Shown here one piece after another: positions 1 through 9,425 of a stretch of DNA of 64,000 nt; the first letter of the stretch is position 1, and every line of letters starts with the position of its first letter. The DNA comes from Paludibacter jiangxiensis (lineage in GTDB: Bacteria > Bacteroidota > Bacteroidia > Bacteroidales > Paludibacteraceae), in contig NZ_BDCR01000004.1 of NCBI RefSeq assembly GCF_001618385.1, forward strand, positions 992,001-1,056,000, given 5' to 3'. The notes beneath the pieces are model-generated. The model did no database searches. It worked only from the letters and a program-made list of their open reading frames with translations, and was not told the origin of the DNA. Position numbers and translations under genes: made by a program.

Positions 1-412
1 GTTTATCCTTGATAATGGAATTAACTTTATCTCTTCCCACATATTGATTATTGAGAGGCTGAATACGGTAATTTTTTTTGTCGATGATATTGACTCCGGC
101 AAGCGTCCCAATCCATATCCGGTTATTGTCATCTTCGGCAATCGTTTGAATACTGTTATTGGTAAGCCGGTTAGGATTCGTAGAGCTCGATCTGAAAATC
201 TTAATACTATAGCCGTCAAAACGGCACAATCCGTCCTTACTACCAAACCACATATAACCTTCTTTGTCGTTATACAGGCGATTGATAGAATTGGAGGGCA
301 ATTGGTCAATATAGGGAAAGTGTTGGAAACTAAGACTGGTGGTACGGCCATAAGAACTGGACGCAAAACACAAGCACAATATGGTTAGAATCTTGGTTAG
401 GTGGTATTTCAT
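1..412 (-). CDS. Hybrid two-component sensor/regulator, N-terminal fragment
   Basis: The reverse strand is open from an ATG at 412 to the window edge (137 codons, frame continues). It begins with a signal peptide (MKYHLTKILTILCLCFASSS) and continues with two ligand-binding propeller repeats: NSINRLYNDKEGYMWFG with GLCRFDGY, then NSIQTIAEDDNNRIWIGT with GVNII. This is the typical start of the periplasmic sensor of Bacteroidota hybrid two-component systems, which place the propeller, a Y_Y_Y domain, a histidine kinase, a receiver and an AraC-type DNA-binding domain in one chain. Kinase and regulator parts lie outside the window. It is divergent from susC, so it very likely senses an oligosaccharide and activates the adjacent locus. 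The plus-strand open frame over the same bases is a shadow. Confidence 0.9.
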   Translation of the reverse strand, partial: MKYHLTKILTILCLCFASSSYGRTTSLSFQHFPYIDQLPSNSINRLYNDKEGYMWFGSKDGLCRFDGYSIKIFRSSSTNPNRLTNNSIQTIAEDDNNRIWIGTLAGVNIIDKKNYRIQPLNNQYVGRDKVNSIIKDK

Positions 413-530
413 CAGTACAAATTTGAACATTCAATATTAACAAAGAATATGCACTCGCAGGTCTAAAATATGTTCACAAATGTAAGTGAAATAAACCATA
501 AATAGCATTCTTTAAGAGTTGAATGCCTAT

Positions 531-558
531 TTGACCTTTTTGAACGGATTGTTGACCT
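531..558 (+). promoter_or_regulatory. Candidate operator: direct repeat TTGACCT
   Basis: TTGACCT occurs at 531-537 and again at 552-558, a 21-bp period or two helical turns. A GCATTC/GAATGC inverted repeat lies just upstream (505-510 and 521-526). Directly repeated half-sites on one helical face suit the AraC-type domain of the divergent sensor, and the second copy overlaps the susC -33 TTG. Binding is inferred. The rest of the 413-729 gap shows only AT-rich DNA and the susC promoter. Confidence 0.45.
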
Positions 559-585
559 ATGAAAATTTAGAGCTGTTTATATTTG
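552..585 (+). promoter_or_regulatory. Promoter of susC operon
   Basis: An exact Bacteroidota -7 box TATATTTG lies at 578-585, with TTG at 552-554. The spacer is 23 bp, slightly long, which would fit an activator-dependent promoter. Transcription would start near 592, leaving a leader of about 140 nt before the chosen susC start. Confidence 0.6.
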
Positions 586-729
586 CATCTCTGTTTTTGA
601 CAATTATTCACCCTTAAAAACATAATCAATGAATTTCACAACAAGTTAATGGCCTCTATTATCAATGAATCATTAAAGATGATCAGTTGTTTAATCAAAT
701 TACAAAACCTAATTTTAAAAACTAAAACC

Positions 730-3700
730 ATGAATGTAAAAAGAAAATTCTTCTTCATTTTGGCTTTAATGACCTTCTGCTTACCGTCATTTCAAGCCAT
801 AGACAATGGTATTTCAGCTCAAACCTCTCAACAAAAAAATGGCACTGTTACGGGAATGGTTAAAGACTCAAAAGGAGAACCTGTAATCGGGGCAAGCGTC
901 AGAGTAAAAGGAACCTCATCAGGAACCATTACGGATGTAAACGGTAACTTCACGCTTACTAACATCCACACGAACGCAACTTTAGTCGTGTCGTATATCG
1001 GTATGACCAGTCAGGATGTTGCGCTTGACAATAGAAAATCAATCAATGTAACATTACAAGAGTCGTCTGTCGGCATGAACGAAGTAGTGGTAGTAGGCTA
1101 CGGTACGCAAAAAAGATCGGATATTACCGGATCTGTCACTTCGGTTTCCAAGGATAGACTTAGTAATTTGCCGGTAGCTAACCTTTTTCAATCAATTCAG
1201 GGGGTTGCCGCCGGTGTAAATGTCACTCAACTTTCATCCATTCCCGGTGATGCATCCAGCGTGCTGGTACGTGGTAAAAATTCCGTATCTTTAAGTAATT
1301 CTCCGCTGCTTGTTGTCGACGGCGTTGCAATGTCAATGGATGCTTCTGTGAACGACATCAATCCCAATGATATTGAATCTATCGAAATTCTGAAAGACGC
1401 ATCGGGCGTGGCCATTTATGGTGTTCAGGGTTCAAATGGTGTTATTCTTGTTACTACTAAGCGCGGTAGCTCTGCAGCTCCTAAAGTAAGATATGGCGGT
1501 TATGTTGGATTCTCTGAAATTGCACATATTCTCCAACCGGGCTCTACAGCGCAATTACTTGAACGTTATGCCGAATATGCACGCATTCAGGGGTCACCGC
1601 TTAATCCCGACTATGGAGGAGTGCGTTACGCCAATGAGGTTGACAACTTCAAAGCAGGTAAAACTACTGACTGGATTGACGAAGCAACTCAAGAAGGAAT
1701 CATCCAAAACCACAATATCAGCGTAAGTGGAGGAAGCCAAAATGCAAAATATTATATTGCCGGTGATTTCCTCGATCAAAAAGGGGTTGTGAAAGGCTAC
1801 AACTACAAGCGTTACTCAATGCGTGTTAATATGGATGTAAACCCCACCAAATATTTTACTCTTGGAACAAGCTCGTCAATTGTGGCTCACAATCGGGACG
1901 GAGGACGCGCCAACCTTTTGAATGCCTCAGCAATGAGTCCGTACGCAAAAGAATATAACGACGATGGGACTTATACTCAATATCCGATGTACTCCGAAAC
2001 ATTGTGGTCAAACCCTATGTTGCCGACGACAATCAACCCAGAACGCCGTTCATTCGATATTTTTGCAAGTGGTTACGGTGAATTCAATTTCGGCGAAATT
2101 TATGCGCCGCTTAAAGGATTAAAATACCGTCTCAATGCCAACTATACTTATATTCCTTCTCACACAAACTATTACGAAGGCAAAACACTTTACAATCAAC
2201 AAGGTTACGGTTATATCGACAATCAGGAATCACAATATTATCTGATTGAAAACATTCTTACATACACTAAAGATATTGCCAAACATCACTTCGATCTTAC
2301 TGGGTTGTTTTCTGCTTCGAGCAAATACTGGCAAGAATCCAAAGCTTCGTCGCGTACTTTTCCAAACGACAACTTAGGCTGGGGAAATCTTGAGTCTGGC
2401 TCAACACAGTCAGTGGAAAGTCAAGCAGACATGCGTCGCCTGCAATCATGGATGGGACGTTTGAATTACAACTTCGACAGTCGCTATTTGTTTACGGCTA
2501 CTATTCGCCGCGATGCTTCGTCTGTATTCGGCGAAAACTCGAAATGGGGAAATTTCCCGTCATTTGCAGTTGGATGGAATGTCACCCGGGAAAAATTTGC
2601 AAAACCCGTTACTGATGTATTGAACAATTTGAAATTACGTGCTTCATGGGGATATTCAGGGAATGCCTCACTCGGCGTTTACAGCTCTCTGTTCCAAATG
2701 GCCTCAAGCACACTCGCAATGAACGGAGGCTCTACAACTTCCATGAAAGTTGGTACACGAATGGGTAACTCTACACTCCATTGGGAACGCACAAAAGGAC
2801 TTAATGTGGCTGCCGATTTTGGTTTGTGGAATAACCGCATAAACGGAACTATCGAATACTACAATCGTACTACTGACGGAATTTTACTTTCGCAGAACCT
2901 GACTCAAATTTCGGGCTACGCAAACGTGTATAACAACATCGGTACTATTAACAATAAAGGTATTGAAATCACATTGAACACAACCAATATCAACATCAAA
3001 AATTTCAGATGGAACAGCACTATTGTTTTTGCAAAGAACAAAAACAAATGGGTGGAAGTATATGGCAACGGTGTTGAAGACTTGAGCAATCGTTGGTTTA
3101 TAGGGAAACCGCTGGGTGTTATTTACGATTACACTAAAGTGGGTATCTGGCAAGAAAGCGAAATTGGGAAAACAAAAGCTCAAGGCGGAAATATCGGATG
3201 GGATGACACGGCTCTGGCTGGCGACCTTAAGCTTGCAGATTTGAACAATGATGGAAAAATTGACGACAAAGACCGTTCTATTCTCGGACAAACCGATCCG
3301 AAATGGACTGGAGGCTTAACCAATACATTCAGCTATAAAAATTTCAATTTAAGCATTTTTATTCAAACATCGCAGGGAGCAATGGCAAACAACAATGTTA
3401 TAGGCACTGCGTCAGATGAAATGGGACGCCGCAATGGACCTGCCGAAGTTGGATTCTGGACCCCGGCAAATAAAAGTAACGAATGGCGTTCGCTCGGCAA
3501 TCACTCTAATAGCCACGGGTACGGATTCCCTTGCGACGCAAGTTATACCCGTATCAAAGACGTAACATTGAGCTACAATTTACCCTCCAATGTATTGACT
3601 AAACTAGGCCTCAGTGCCGCACAAGTTTACGTGAGCGGGCGTAACCTCTATACATTTACCAACTGGGTAGGTTGGGACCCCGAGGCACGCTACGATGGCA

Positions 3701-3774
3701 GAGGTTCCGGTAACTGGGATATCAACTATCCCGTCACTCGCGATTTGGTTGTAGGTCTTAATGTAACGTTTTAA
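730..3774 (+). CDS. SusC/RagA-family TonB-linked outer-membrane transporter
   Basis: This is the outer-membrane beta-barrel that imports oligosaccharides in a complex with the SusD lipoprotein encoded next. I start it at the ATG at 730 (1014 aa), which gives a signal peptide MNVKRKFFFILALMTFCLPS. The frame is open back to 649, but that extension is not signal-like. In order: a carboxypeptidase-regulatory-like domain (VTGMVKDSKGEPVIGASVRV), a TonB-box-like segment (MNEVVVVGYGTQKR), the plug with the SusC signature NPNDIESIEILKDASGVAIYG, then a long barrel ending in VVGLNVTF with the usual terminal aromatic. Length is normal for the family. It is followed 28 bp later by susD. Confidence 0.97.
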   Translation: MNVKRKFFFILALMTFCLPSFQAIDNGISAQTSQQKNGTVTGMVKDSKGEPVIGASVRVKGTSSGTITDVNGNFTLTNIHTNATLVVSYIGMTSQDVALDNRKSINVTLQESSVGMNEVVVVGYGTQKRSDITGSVTSVSKDRLSNLPVANLFQSIQGVAAGVNVTQLSSIPGDASSVLVRGKNSVSLSNSPLLVVDGVAMSMDASVNDINPNDIESIEILKDASGVAIYGVQGSNGVILVTTKRGSSAAPKVRYGGYVGFSEIAHILQPGSTAQLLERYAEYARIQGSPLNPDYGGVRYANEVDNFKAGKTTDWIDEATQEGIIQNHNISVSGGSQNAKYYIAGDFLDQKGVVKGYNYKRYSMRVNMDVNPTKYFTLGTSSSIVAHNRDGGRANLLNASAMSPYAKEYNDDGTYTQYPMYSETLWSNPMLPTTINPERRSFDIFASGYGEFNFGEIYAPLKGLKYRLNANYTYIPSHTNYYEGKTLYNQQGYGYIDNQESQYYLIENILTYTKDIAKHHFDLTGLFSASSKYWQESKASSRTFPNDNLGWGNLESGSTQSVESQADMRRLQSWMGRLNYNFDSRYLFTATIRRDASSVFGENSKWGNFPSFAVGWNVTREKFAKPVTDVLNNLKLRASWGYSGNASLGVYSSLFQMASSTLAMNGGSTTSMKVGTRMGNSTLHWERTKGLNVAADFGLWNNRINGTIEYYNRTTDGILLSQNLTQISGYANVYNNIGTINNKGIEITLNTTNINIKNFRWNSTIVFAKNKNKWVEVYGNGVEDLSNRWFIGKPLGVIYDYTKVGIWQESEIGKTKAQGGNIGWDDTALAGDLKLADLNNDGKIDDKDRSILGQTDPKWTGGLTNTFSYKNFNLSIFIQTSQGAMANNNVIGTASDEMGRRNGPAEVGFWTPANKSNEWRSLGNHSNSHGYGFPCDASYTRIKDVTLSYNLPSNVLTKLGLSAAQVYVSGRNLYTFTNWVGWDPEARYDGRGSGNWDINYPVTRDLVVGLNVTF

Positions 3775-3802
3775 TTGTTAACCTATTAAACTTTTTCCAA
3801 AA

Positions 3803-5506
3803 ATGAAAGACTTTAAAATTACAATAGCAGTTATCGCATTAAGTTTACTCACATTTTCCTGTAGCGATAACTATTTAACAGAAAAGCCATACAGTTTTGA
3901 CAATACCGGGCATACAGATGCCACAACCGTCAATGCAGAGCTGGTGGGATTACACCGTACGTTTGCCGAATTGTGGGGTTGGAGTGGCCAACAAGGATTT
4001 CTTTCCTGCTGGCAAATTGGCACAGATGTTTGTTCGGCCGGAGCAACCCAAGGTGTGGAAAATCCATTTTATCAGTATGCCGATTTGAATTCTGAAAATG
4101 CAGGTGTCGCTTACCTGTGGCAAAAATGCTACGAATTTATCAACAATGCCAATCTGATTATTGCAGCAGTTGGTGACAACAATAAACCCGCCAATGCCGA
4201 AGCTCGTTTCTTCCGCGCTTATGCTTACAATATGTTAGTGACTTTATGGGGAGATGTTCCTCTGCTCAACCAGCCGGTTACCGTGCCCACATTTAATTTT
4301 ACGCGTCAACCGGTGGCAGATGTAGATAAGCTTATTGACGAAGATTTGCAATACGGAATCGCTAATTTACCTGATGTAGGAGCTGCTGCAAAACCAAGTC
4401 GTATTAACAAAGATATGGCACGACAGTTGGCTGCTGAAGCTTATTTGCGTATGGGTATGAGAGACAACACTTACTATGCAAAATCAGAACAGTGTTCTAC
4501 CGCAATTATCGATGGTGGAAAATATCAACTTATAACACAACGTTACGGAAAATTTCTTGGAGAAGGAGGCGACTACTACCGCGATATGTTCCGTTTCGGC
4601 AATCAGCGCCGTGCACAGGGCAATACCGAAGGTATATGGGTATTTGAAATGGAATACAACAATCAGGTAACCGGAGGAACTGTTGACAATCCACAATTCC
4701 GTCGTGTTTGGCAACCTGCATTGCATAAAATTGATATTGGCTATACTAACTGTGATTCACTCGGAGGTCGTGGAAACGGACGTCTTCGTCTGAGCAATTA
4801 TATGAAATACACCGTTTGGAATGGGTTACAAGGTGATATCCGCAACAGCAATTTCAACATTCGTCGCAAAGTATTTTACAACAAACCCGGGTTTACCGGA
4901 GCTACAATTGGTGTAAACGCCAAAGGTTTCCGAGTTGCTCTGACAGCTTCCGATAAAGTCAAAGATGTTACTGTTCATCTAGGCGATGCTGTTATCCCCT
5001 ACGCTTCAGACAGTCTGGAAGTGCTTTATCCGTACTGTACCAAATGGGGAGGATATGATCCTACAGACGATTTTGGTTATGCTTTGGTTAAAGATTGGCC
5101 TATTATGCGCTTGGGTGAAACCTATTTGCTCCGTGCCGAAGCTCGTTTTCGTCAAAACAACTCTACGGGTGCAGCAGACGACATAAACAAACTACGTGAC
5201 AGAGCATTCAAAGCAGCCCGAGTATCTTCTGGGAATGCTACATTGGGAAAAGTAAGCGCATCGGATATTTCTATCGATTTCATTCTTGATGAACGCGCAC
5301 GTGAGCTCATCGGAGAGGAAAATCGTCGCATGACATTGGTTCGTACAGCCAAACTCACAAGCCGCGTTGTAATGAACGGTGATGCATCACCCTCCAATAA
5401 AATCATTACCGGTTTCGATGCCAGCAAACACGTTTTGTTGCCAATTCCACTTTCTGAAATTCAACTGAACAAAGATGCTAAATTGACTCAAAATCCGGGT
5501 TATTGA
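3803..5506 (+). CDS. SusD/RagB-family surface glycan-binding lipoprotein
   Basis: The protein has 567 aa with a lipoprotein signal peptide and lipobox (LLTFSC, Cys20), so it should be lipidated and displayed at the cell surface as the lid of the SusC transporter. NAEARFFRAYAYNMLVTLWGDVPLL and MRLGETYLLRAEARFR are SusD-type TPR helices, and the C-terminal stretch LLPIPLSEIQLNKDAKLTQNPGY is the classic SusD ending. Ligand specificity cannot be read from sequence. The neighbouring enzymes suggest arabinogalactan or pectic side chains. Confidence 0.97.
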   Translation: MKDFKITIAVIALSLLTFSCSDNYLTEKPYSFDNTGHTDATTVNAELVGLHRTFAELWGWSGQQGFLSCWQIGTDVCSAGATQGVENPFYQYADLNSENAGVAYLWQKCYEFINNANLIIAAVGDNNKPANAEARFFRAYAYNMLVTLWGDVPLLNQPVTVPTFNFTRQPVADVDKLIDEDLQYGIANLPDVGAAAKPSRINKDMARQLAAEAYLRMGMRDNTYYAKSEQCSTAIIDGGKYQLITQRYGKFLGEGGDYYRDMFRFGNQRRAQGNTEGIWVFEMEYNNQVTGGTVDNPQFRRVWQPALHKIDIGYTNCDSLGGRGNGRLRLSNYMKYTVWNGLQGDIRNSNFNIRRKVFYNKPGFTGATIGVNAKGFRVALTASDKVKDVTVHLGDAVIPYASDSLEVLYPYCTKWGGYDPTDDFGYALVKDWPIMRLGETYLLRAEARFRQNNSTGAADDINKLRDRAFKAARVSSGNATLGKVSASDISIDFILDERARELIGEENRRMTLVRTAKLTSRVVMNGDASPSNKIITGFDASKHVLLPIPLSEIQLNKDAKLTQNPGY

Positions 5507-5655
5507 TTTGAAGTTTATTGCGTAGGTATTTATTATTTATGGGAGGGAAAGCCCTGAGCATTCCCTCCCTATCATAAAAACAGGCTCTGTTTTCATTGAT
5601 TGCAGCTCATCCCAAAACCCGAATTTTCTCTTCAAAAACTTTGAATTTTATTGAA

Positions 5656-6780
5656 ATGGCAATAAACAAATTACTTGGTTTTCTCATTCTCTTCATGGGC
5701 ATTGCGGCCAATACCTTTGCTCAACAACCCGCATCAAAAAAAGAAGTCATTAACATCATCAAAAAAGTAAATAATTACTGGCAAACCACTCATCCTCAAC
5801 CGACAAGTGCATCATGGGATGAGGCTGCATACCACACCGGCAATATAGAAGCCTACAAAACCACCGGCATTGAGGCTTTTCGTAAATATTCCGAAGAATG
5901 GGCCGCCCACAACCAATGGAAAGGGGCAAAATCAGACGATGTTTCAAAGTGGAAATACACCTATGGAGAAACGGATGATTATGTACTGTTCGGCGATTGG
6001 CAGGTCTGTTTTCAGGTATATTGCGATTTGTACAACATGGCTCCCGACAAGAATAAAATTGCCCGTGCCCGGCAGGTGATGGAGTATCAGATGAGCACTT
6101 CGAATAAGGATTACTGGTGGTGGGTGGATGGCTTGTACATGGTGATGCCGGTAATGACGAAGTTGTATAAGATTACTCACAACCCGCTTTACCTCGATAA
6201 ATTGCATGACTATTTCGTATATGCCGACAGCCTGATGTTCGATCCGGAAGCAAAGTTGTACTATCGGGATGCTCGCTACGTATTTCCTACTCACAAAACA
6301 ATAAATGGCAAAAAAGATTTCTGGTCGCGAGGCGATGGTTGGGTATTTGCCGGGCTGGCAAGAATCATCAACGATCTGCCCAAAAACTACAAACACAAAG
6401 CTCTTTTAATCACTCGTTACAAACAACTGGCACAATCCATTATCAATTGTCAGCAAAAAGAAGGCTATTGGACACGCAGTTTACTCGATCCTCAACAGGC
6501 TCCGGGATATGAAACCAGCGGTACGGCATTCTTCACCTATGGCCTTCTCTGGGGCATCAACAATGGCTACCTGAAGGATAAAAAATATACACAGGCAGCT
6601 TTGAACGGATGGAAATACCTCTCCACGGTTGCACTTCAGCCCTCGGGAAAAATCGGATACGTGCAACCTATCGGCGACAAAGCAATTGCCGGCCAGATGC
6701 TGAATGAAAATTCAACTTCAAACTTCGGTGTCGGGGCATTTCTTTTAGCCGCTTCGGAAATGGTGAATTTTGCAAAGTAA
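5656..6780 (+). CDS. GH105 unsaturated glucuronyl/galacturonyl hydrolase
   Basis: It removes the unsaturated uronic acid left on oligosaccharides after lyase cleavage. The frame is open from a TTG at 5596, but the ATG at 5656 gives a clean signal peptide (MAINKLLGFLILFMGIAANT, cleavage after TFAQ) and 374 aa, the usual GH105 size. Family features are the W-W-V-D-G-L-Y motif with the probable catalytic Asp158 and the later FWSRGDGWVFAGL segment, both typical of the (alpha/alpha)6 barrel. It follows susD by about 150 bp and ends the first transcription unit. No lyase is encoded here, so its substrate must be made elsewhere. Rhamnogalacturonan and glucuronyl side chains are both possible. Confidence 0.9.
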   Translation: MAINKLLGFLILFMGIAANTFAQQPASKKEVINIIKKVNNYWQTTHPQPTSASWDEAAYHTGNIEAYKTTGIEAFRKYSEEWAAHNQWKGAKSDDVSKWKYTYGETDDYVLFGDWQVCFQVYCDLYNMAPDKNKIARARQVMEYQMSTSNKDYWWWVDGLYMVMPVMTKLYKITHNPLYLDKLHDYFVYADSLMFDPEAKLYYRDARYVFPTHKTINGKKDFWSRGDGWVFAGLARIINDLPKNYKHKALLITRYKQLAQSIINCQQKEGYWTRSLLDPQQAPGYETSGTAFFTYGLLWGINNGYLKDKKYTQAALNGWKYLSTVALQPSGKIGYVQPIGDKAIAGQMLNENSTSNFGVGAFLLAASEMVNFAK

Positions 6781-6806
6781 AACAAATTATACAGGAGCAA
6801 AGCAAG

Positions 6807-6837
6807 AAAGTCCGTTATACAAAAAACGGACTTTTGT
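6807..6837 (+). terminator. Terminator after susC-susD-GH105
   Basis: Stem AAAGTCCGTT (6807-6816) pairs with AACGGACTTT (6825-6834) across an 8-nt loop, followed by a weak T run. Confidence 0.75.
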
Positions 6838-6917
6838 TGTTGATAGTTCAAAACCCAACAATTTACATTTTTGTTTTCGGTCTTTTAACACATCCAGACT
6901 ACCCTACTTTCCTGTTA

Positions 6918-6952
6918 TTTGTCTTAACTAATATGGCTATGTATTAACTTTA
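6918..6952 (+). promoter_or_regulatory. Possible promoter of the GH35 unit
   Basis: TTTG at 6918-6921 and TAACTTTA at 6945-6952 match the Bacteroidota pattern with one mismatch in the -7 box and a 23-bp spacer. It lies between a terminator and the GH35 gene, where a promoter is expected. Confidence 0.4.
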
Positions 6953-7014
6953 CACGGACATTACTCAATCACAACATAACCTTTTTTGCTCCAAAATTCA
7001 AAATCTTCTAAACG

Positions 7015-9348
7015 ATGAAAAAAGCGTTCCTTTTTATTCCAATCCTTCTTTTCTTTTTTAGTTTTGCTCCGTTTACAAATGTCAATGCCTCCAATGGCAC
7101 ATTTACCTCCGGTCAAAATACATTCCTGCTCAATGGCAAACCCTTCGTGGTAAGAGCCGGAGAGCTGCACTATACCCGAATTCCGAAAGCCTATTGGGAC
7201 GAACGCATCAAACTTTGCAAGGCCATGGGCATGAACACGATATGCATTTACCTGTTTTGGAACTTCCATGAACAGCAACAGGGTATTTTTGACTTCACCG
7301 GGCAAAAGGATGTGGCTGAATTCGTTCGTCTGATTCAGAAGAACGGCATGTATTGTATCCTGCGCCCCGGACCTTATGTATGTGCAGAATGGGATATGGG
7401 CGGACTCCCCTGGTGGTTACTGAAAAAGCAGGATCTGAAGGTGCGTCGTTTATCGGATAGTTTCTTTATGGACAGAGTAAAAGTCTATCTGAAAGAAGCG
7501 GGCAAGCAACTGGCTCCTTTGCAAATTCAAAACGGAGGGCCAATCATCATGGTGCAGGTAGAAAACGAATACGGAACCTGGGGCGACGATCAGAAATACA
7601 TGGAAACCATGCGCGATAATATTCGTCAGGCCGGATTTGACAAGGTACAACTGTTGCGTTGCGACTGGGCATCGAACTTTTTCAAATATAATCTTGACGG
7701 TGTAGCACAGGCACTCAATTTCGGTGCCGGATCGAACATTGAAAACGAATTTCAGAAGTTCAAAGAGTTGCACCCGACAGCGCCATTGATGTGTGGCGAA
7801 TACTGGACCGGATGGTTCGACCAGTGGGGTCGCCCGCACGAAACCCGCGAAATCAATAGCTTTATCGGTAGTTTGAAAGATATGATGGACCGTAAAATTT
7901 CCTTCAGTCTCTACATGGCTCATGGTGGAACTTCGTTCGGACAGTGGGCGGGTGCAAACGCTCCTGCCTATGCTCCAACAACCTCATCGTACGATTACAA
8001 TGCGCCTATCGATGAAGCAGGAAATCCGACCGATAAGTTTTATGCTATCCGTGATTTACTGAAAAATTACCTGCAAGAGGGCGAAACTTTGCCGGAAATT
8101 CCGCAAAATCCGGAAAAAACCATCACCATACCCACCATTTCCTTTGCTTTAACGGCCAACGTTTTCGATAATTTACCGGTTGCCAAACAGAGCGAGAAGA
8201 TTCAGTCGATGGAGAATTTCGATCAGGGATGGGGTTCTATTCTTTACCAGAAAACAATACCGGCTTGCAAACATCCGCAACAATTGGTACTAAAAGAGAT
8301 GCACGACTGGGCAACGGTCTACATTAACGGCAAAGCGATCGGGTCGCTCGACCGCAGGAAAGGAGAAAACAGCATTGAACTGCCTGCGCTCAAAGCCGCA
8401 TCCCGCCTCGACATTTTGGTGGAAGGCATGGGTCGTGTCAACTACGGAGAGGCTATTATTGACCGAAAAGGAATTACCGAAAAAGCAACACTCGACGGTA
8501 CAGAGCTGAAAAACTGGAAAATTTACAACCTGCCGGTCGATTACGAGTTCCAAACCAAAGCCAAATTTGCTCAAAAGCCTGCTAACGGACCGGCCTGGTA
8601 CAAAGCCTCGTTCGATCTGAAAGAGACCGGGTATACTTACCTCGACATGAGTTCATGGGGGAAAGGAATGGTTTGGGTAAATGGTTATAATCTGGGTCGT
8701 TTCTGGAAAATTGGCCCCACACAAACCCTGTGTATTCCGGGCTGTTACCTCAAGAAAGGCAAAAACGAAATCATTGTACTCGATATTGACAAACCCACCA
8801 AAACAGTGGTTACCGGACTAAATCATCCAATCCTCGATCGCATTGTGAAAATTGAGAGCAAAGATGGCAAAGTAAAAAAAAGTCTTAATCTGAACGGAGC
8901 CAATCCTGTGGCTGCTGGCACTTTCACCTCCGAAAACGGATGGAAAAGCGTAACGCTCGATGAAATGACGACCGGCCGTTATTTCTGTTTTGAAGCCATG
9001 AATGCACAAAACCCGGATGACCACAGCACTTCTGCTGCCGAATTTGAAATCATTGGCGCAGACGGAAAAGCAATTTCTTCGATCAATTGGAAAGTAGTTT
9101 TTGTGGATAGCGAAGAAACTGTAAAAGTAGCCAATGGCGCCGATAAACTATTTGACTTACAAGAATCTATCATCTGGCAAACAAAAATTGGTGATAAAAC
9201 CAACCATCCGCATCAGGTGGTGATTGACATGGGTTCTGACGTAAAAGTAAAAGGATTCCGCGTATTGCCCAGAACGGATAAAAGCGATACCGGCAAAGTA
9301 AAAGATTATCGTTTCTACCTACAGGAAAAACCATTCAAAATAGAATAA
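7015..9348 (+). CDS. GH35 beta-galactosidase, secreted
   Basis: A 777-aa enzyme with an N-terminal signal peptide. The GH35 barrel begins at FLLNGKPFVVRAGELHYTRI. It carries the family signatures AEWDMGGLPWWL, the acid/base Glu185 in QVENEYG and the nucleophile Glu262 in CGEYWTGWFD. Galactose-binding-like beta-sandwich domains follow (SSWGKGMVWVNGYNLGRFW near 545-565), and the C-terminal 130 residues look like a discoidin/F5-8C-type module. It should remove terminal beta-galactose from galactan or arabinogalactan oligosaccharides in the periplasm. It leads a unit with the GH43 gene (10 bp gap) and GH2. Confidence 0.94.
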   Translation: MKKAFLFIPILLFFFSFAPFTNVNASNGTFTSGQNTFLLNGKPFVVRAGELHYTRIPKAYWDERIKLCKAMGMNTICIYLFWNFHEQQQGIFDFTGQKDVAEFVRLIQKNGMYCILRPGPYVCAEWDMGGLPWWLLKKQDLKVRRLSDSFFMDRVKVYLKEAGKQLAPLQIQNGGPIIMVQVENEYGTWGDDQKYMETMRDNIRQAGFDKVQLLRCDWASNFFKYNLDGVAQALNFGAGSNIENEFQKFKELHPTAPLMCGEYWTGWFDQWGRPHETREINSFIGSLKDMMDRKISFSLYMAHGGTSFGQWAGANAPAYAPTTSSYDYNAPIDEAGNPTDKFYAIRDLLKNYLQEGETLPEIPQNPEKTITIPTISFALTANVFDNLPVAKQSEKIQSMENFDQGWGSILYQKTIPACKHPQQLVLKEMHDWATVYINGKAIGSLDRRKGENSIELPALKAASRLDILVEGMGRVNYGEAIIDRKGITEKATLDGTELKNWKIYNLPVDYEFQTKAKFAQKPANGPAWYKASFDLKETGYTYLDMSSWGKGMVWVNGYNLGRFWKIGPTQTLCIPGCYLKKGKNEIIVLDIDKPTKTVVTGLNHPILDRIVKIESKDGKVKKSLNLNGANPVAAGTFTSENGWKSVTLDEMTTGRYFCFEAMNAQNPDDHSTSAAEFEIIGADGKAISSINWKVVFVDSEETVKVANGADKLFDLQESIIWQTKIGDKTNHPHQVVIDMGSDVKVKGFRVLPRTDKSDTGKVKDYRFYLQEKPFKIE

Positions 9349-9358
9349 TCCATTGAAT

Positions 9359-9425
9359 ATGAAACGAGCATGTTTTGACCAAAACACAACCCCGCATGAA
9401 AATAAAGACATGCGAGTTCTATCCG
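9359..9425 (+). repeat. Copy 1 of a DNA element shared with the SBBP-repeat gene
   Basis: Bases 9359-9377 (ATGAAACGAGCATGTTTTG) match 18 of 19 bases at 25735-25717 on the minus strand. CATGCGAGTT at 9409-9418 recurs exactly at 25687-25678, followed in both by TCCG. The spacing between blocks differs by 2 nt, so block 2 is read in a different frame in the two genes. Conservation is therefore at DNA or RNA level, not protein level. Confidence 0.7.

Noticed and set aside
44-388. Plus-strand open frame of 114 codons at the window start
   Set aside because: The minus strand encodes a clear sensor N-terminus with signal peptide and propeller repeats; the plus frame is its shadow.
649-729. N-terminal extension of SusC from the first ATG
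   Set aside because: The extension is neither signal-like nor conserved in type, and the ATG at 730 gives a normal signal peptide.
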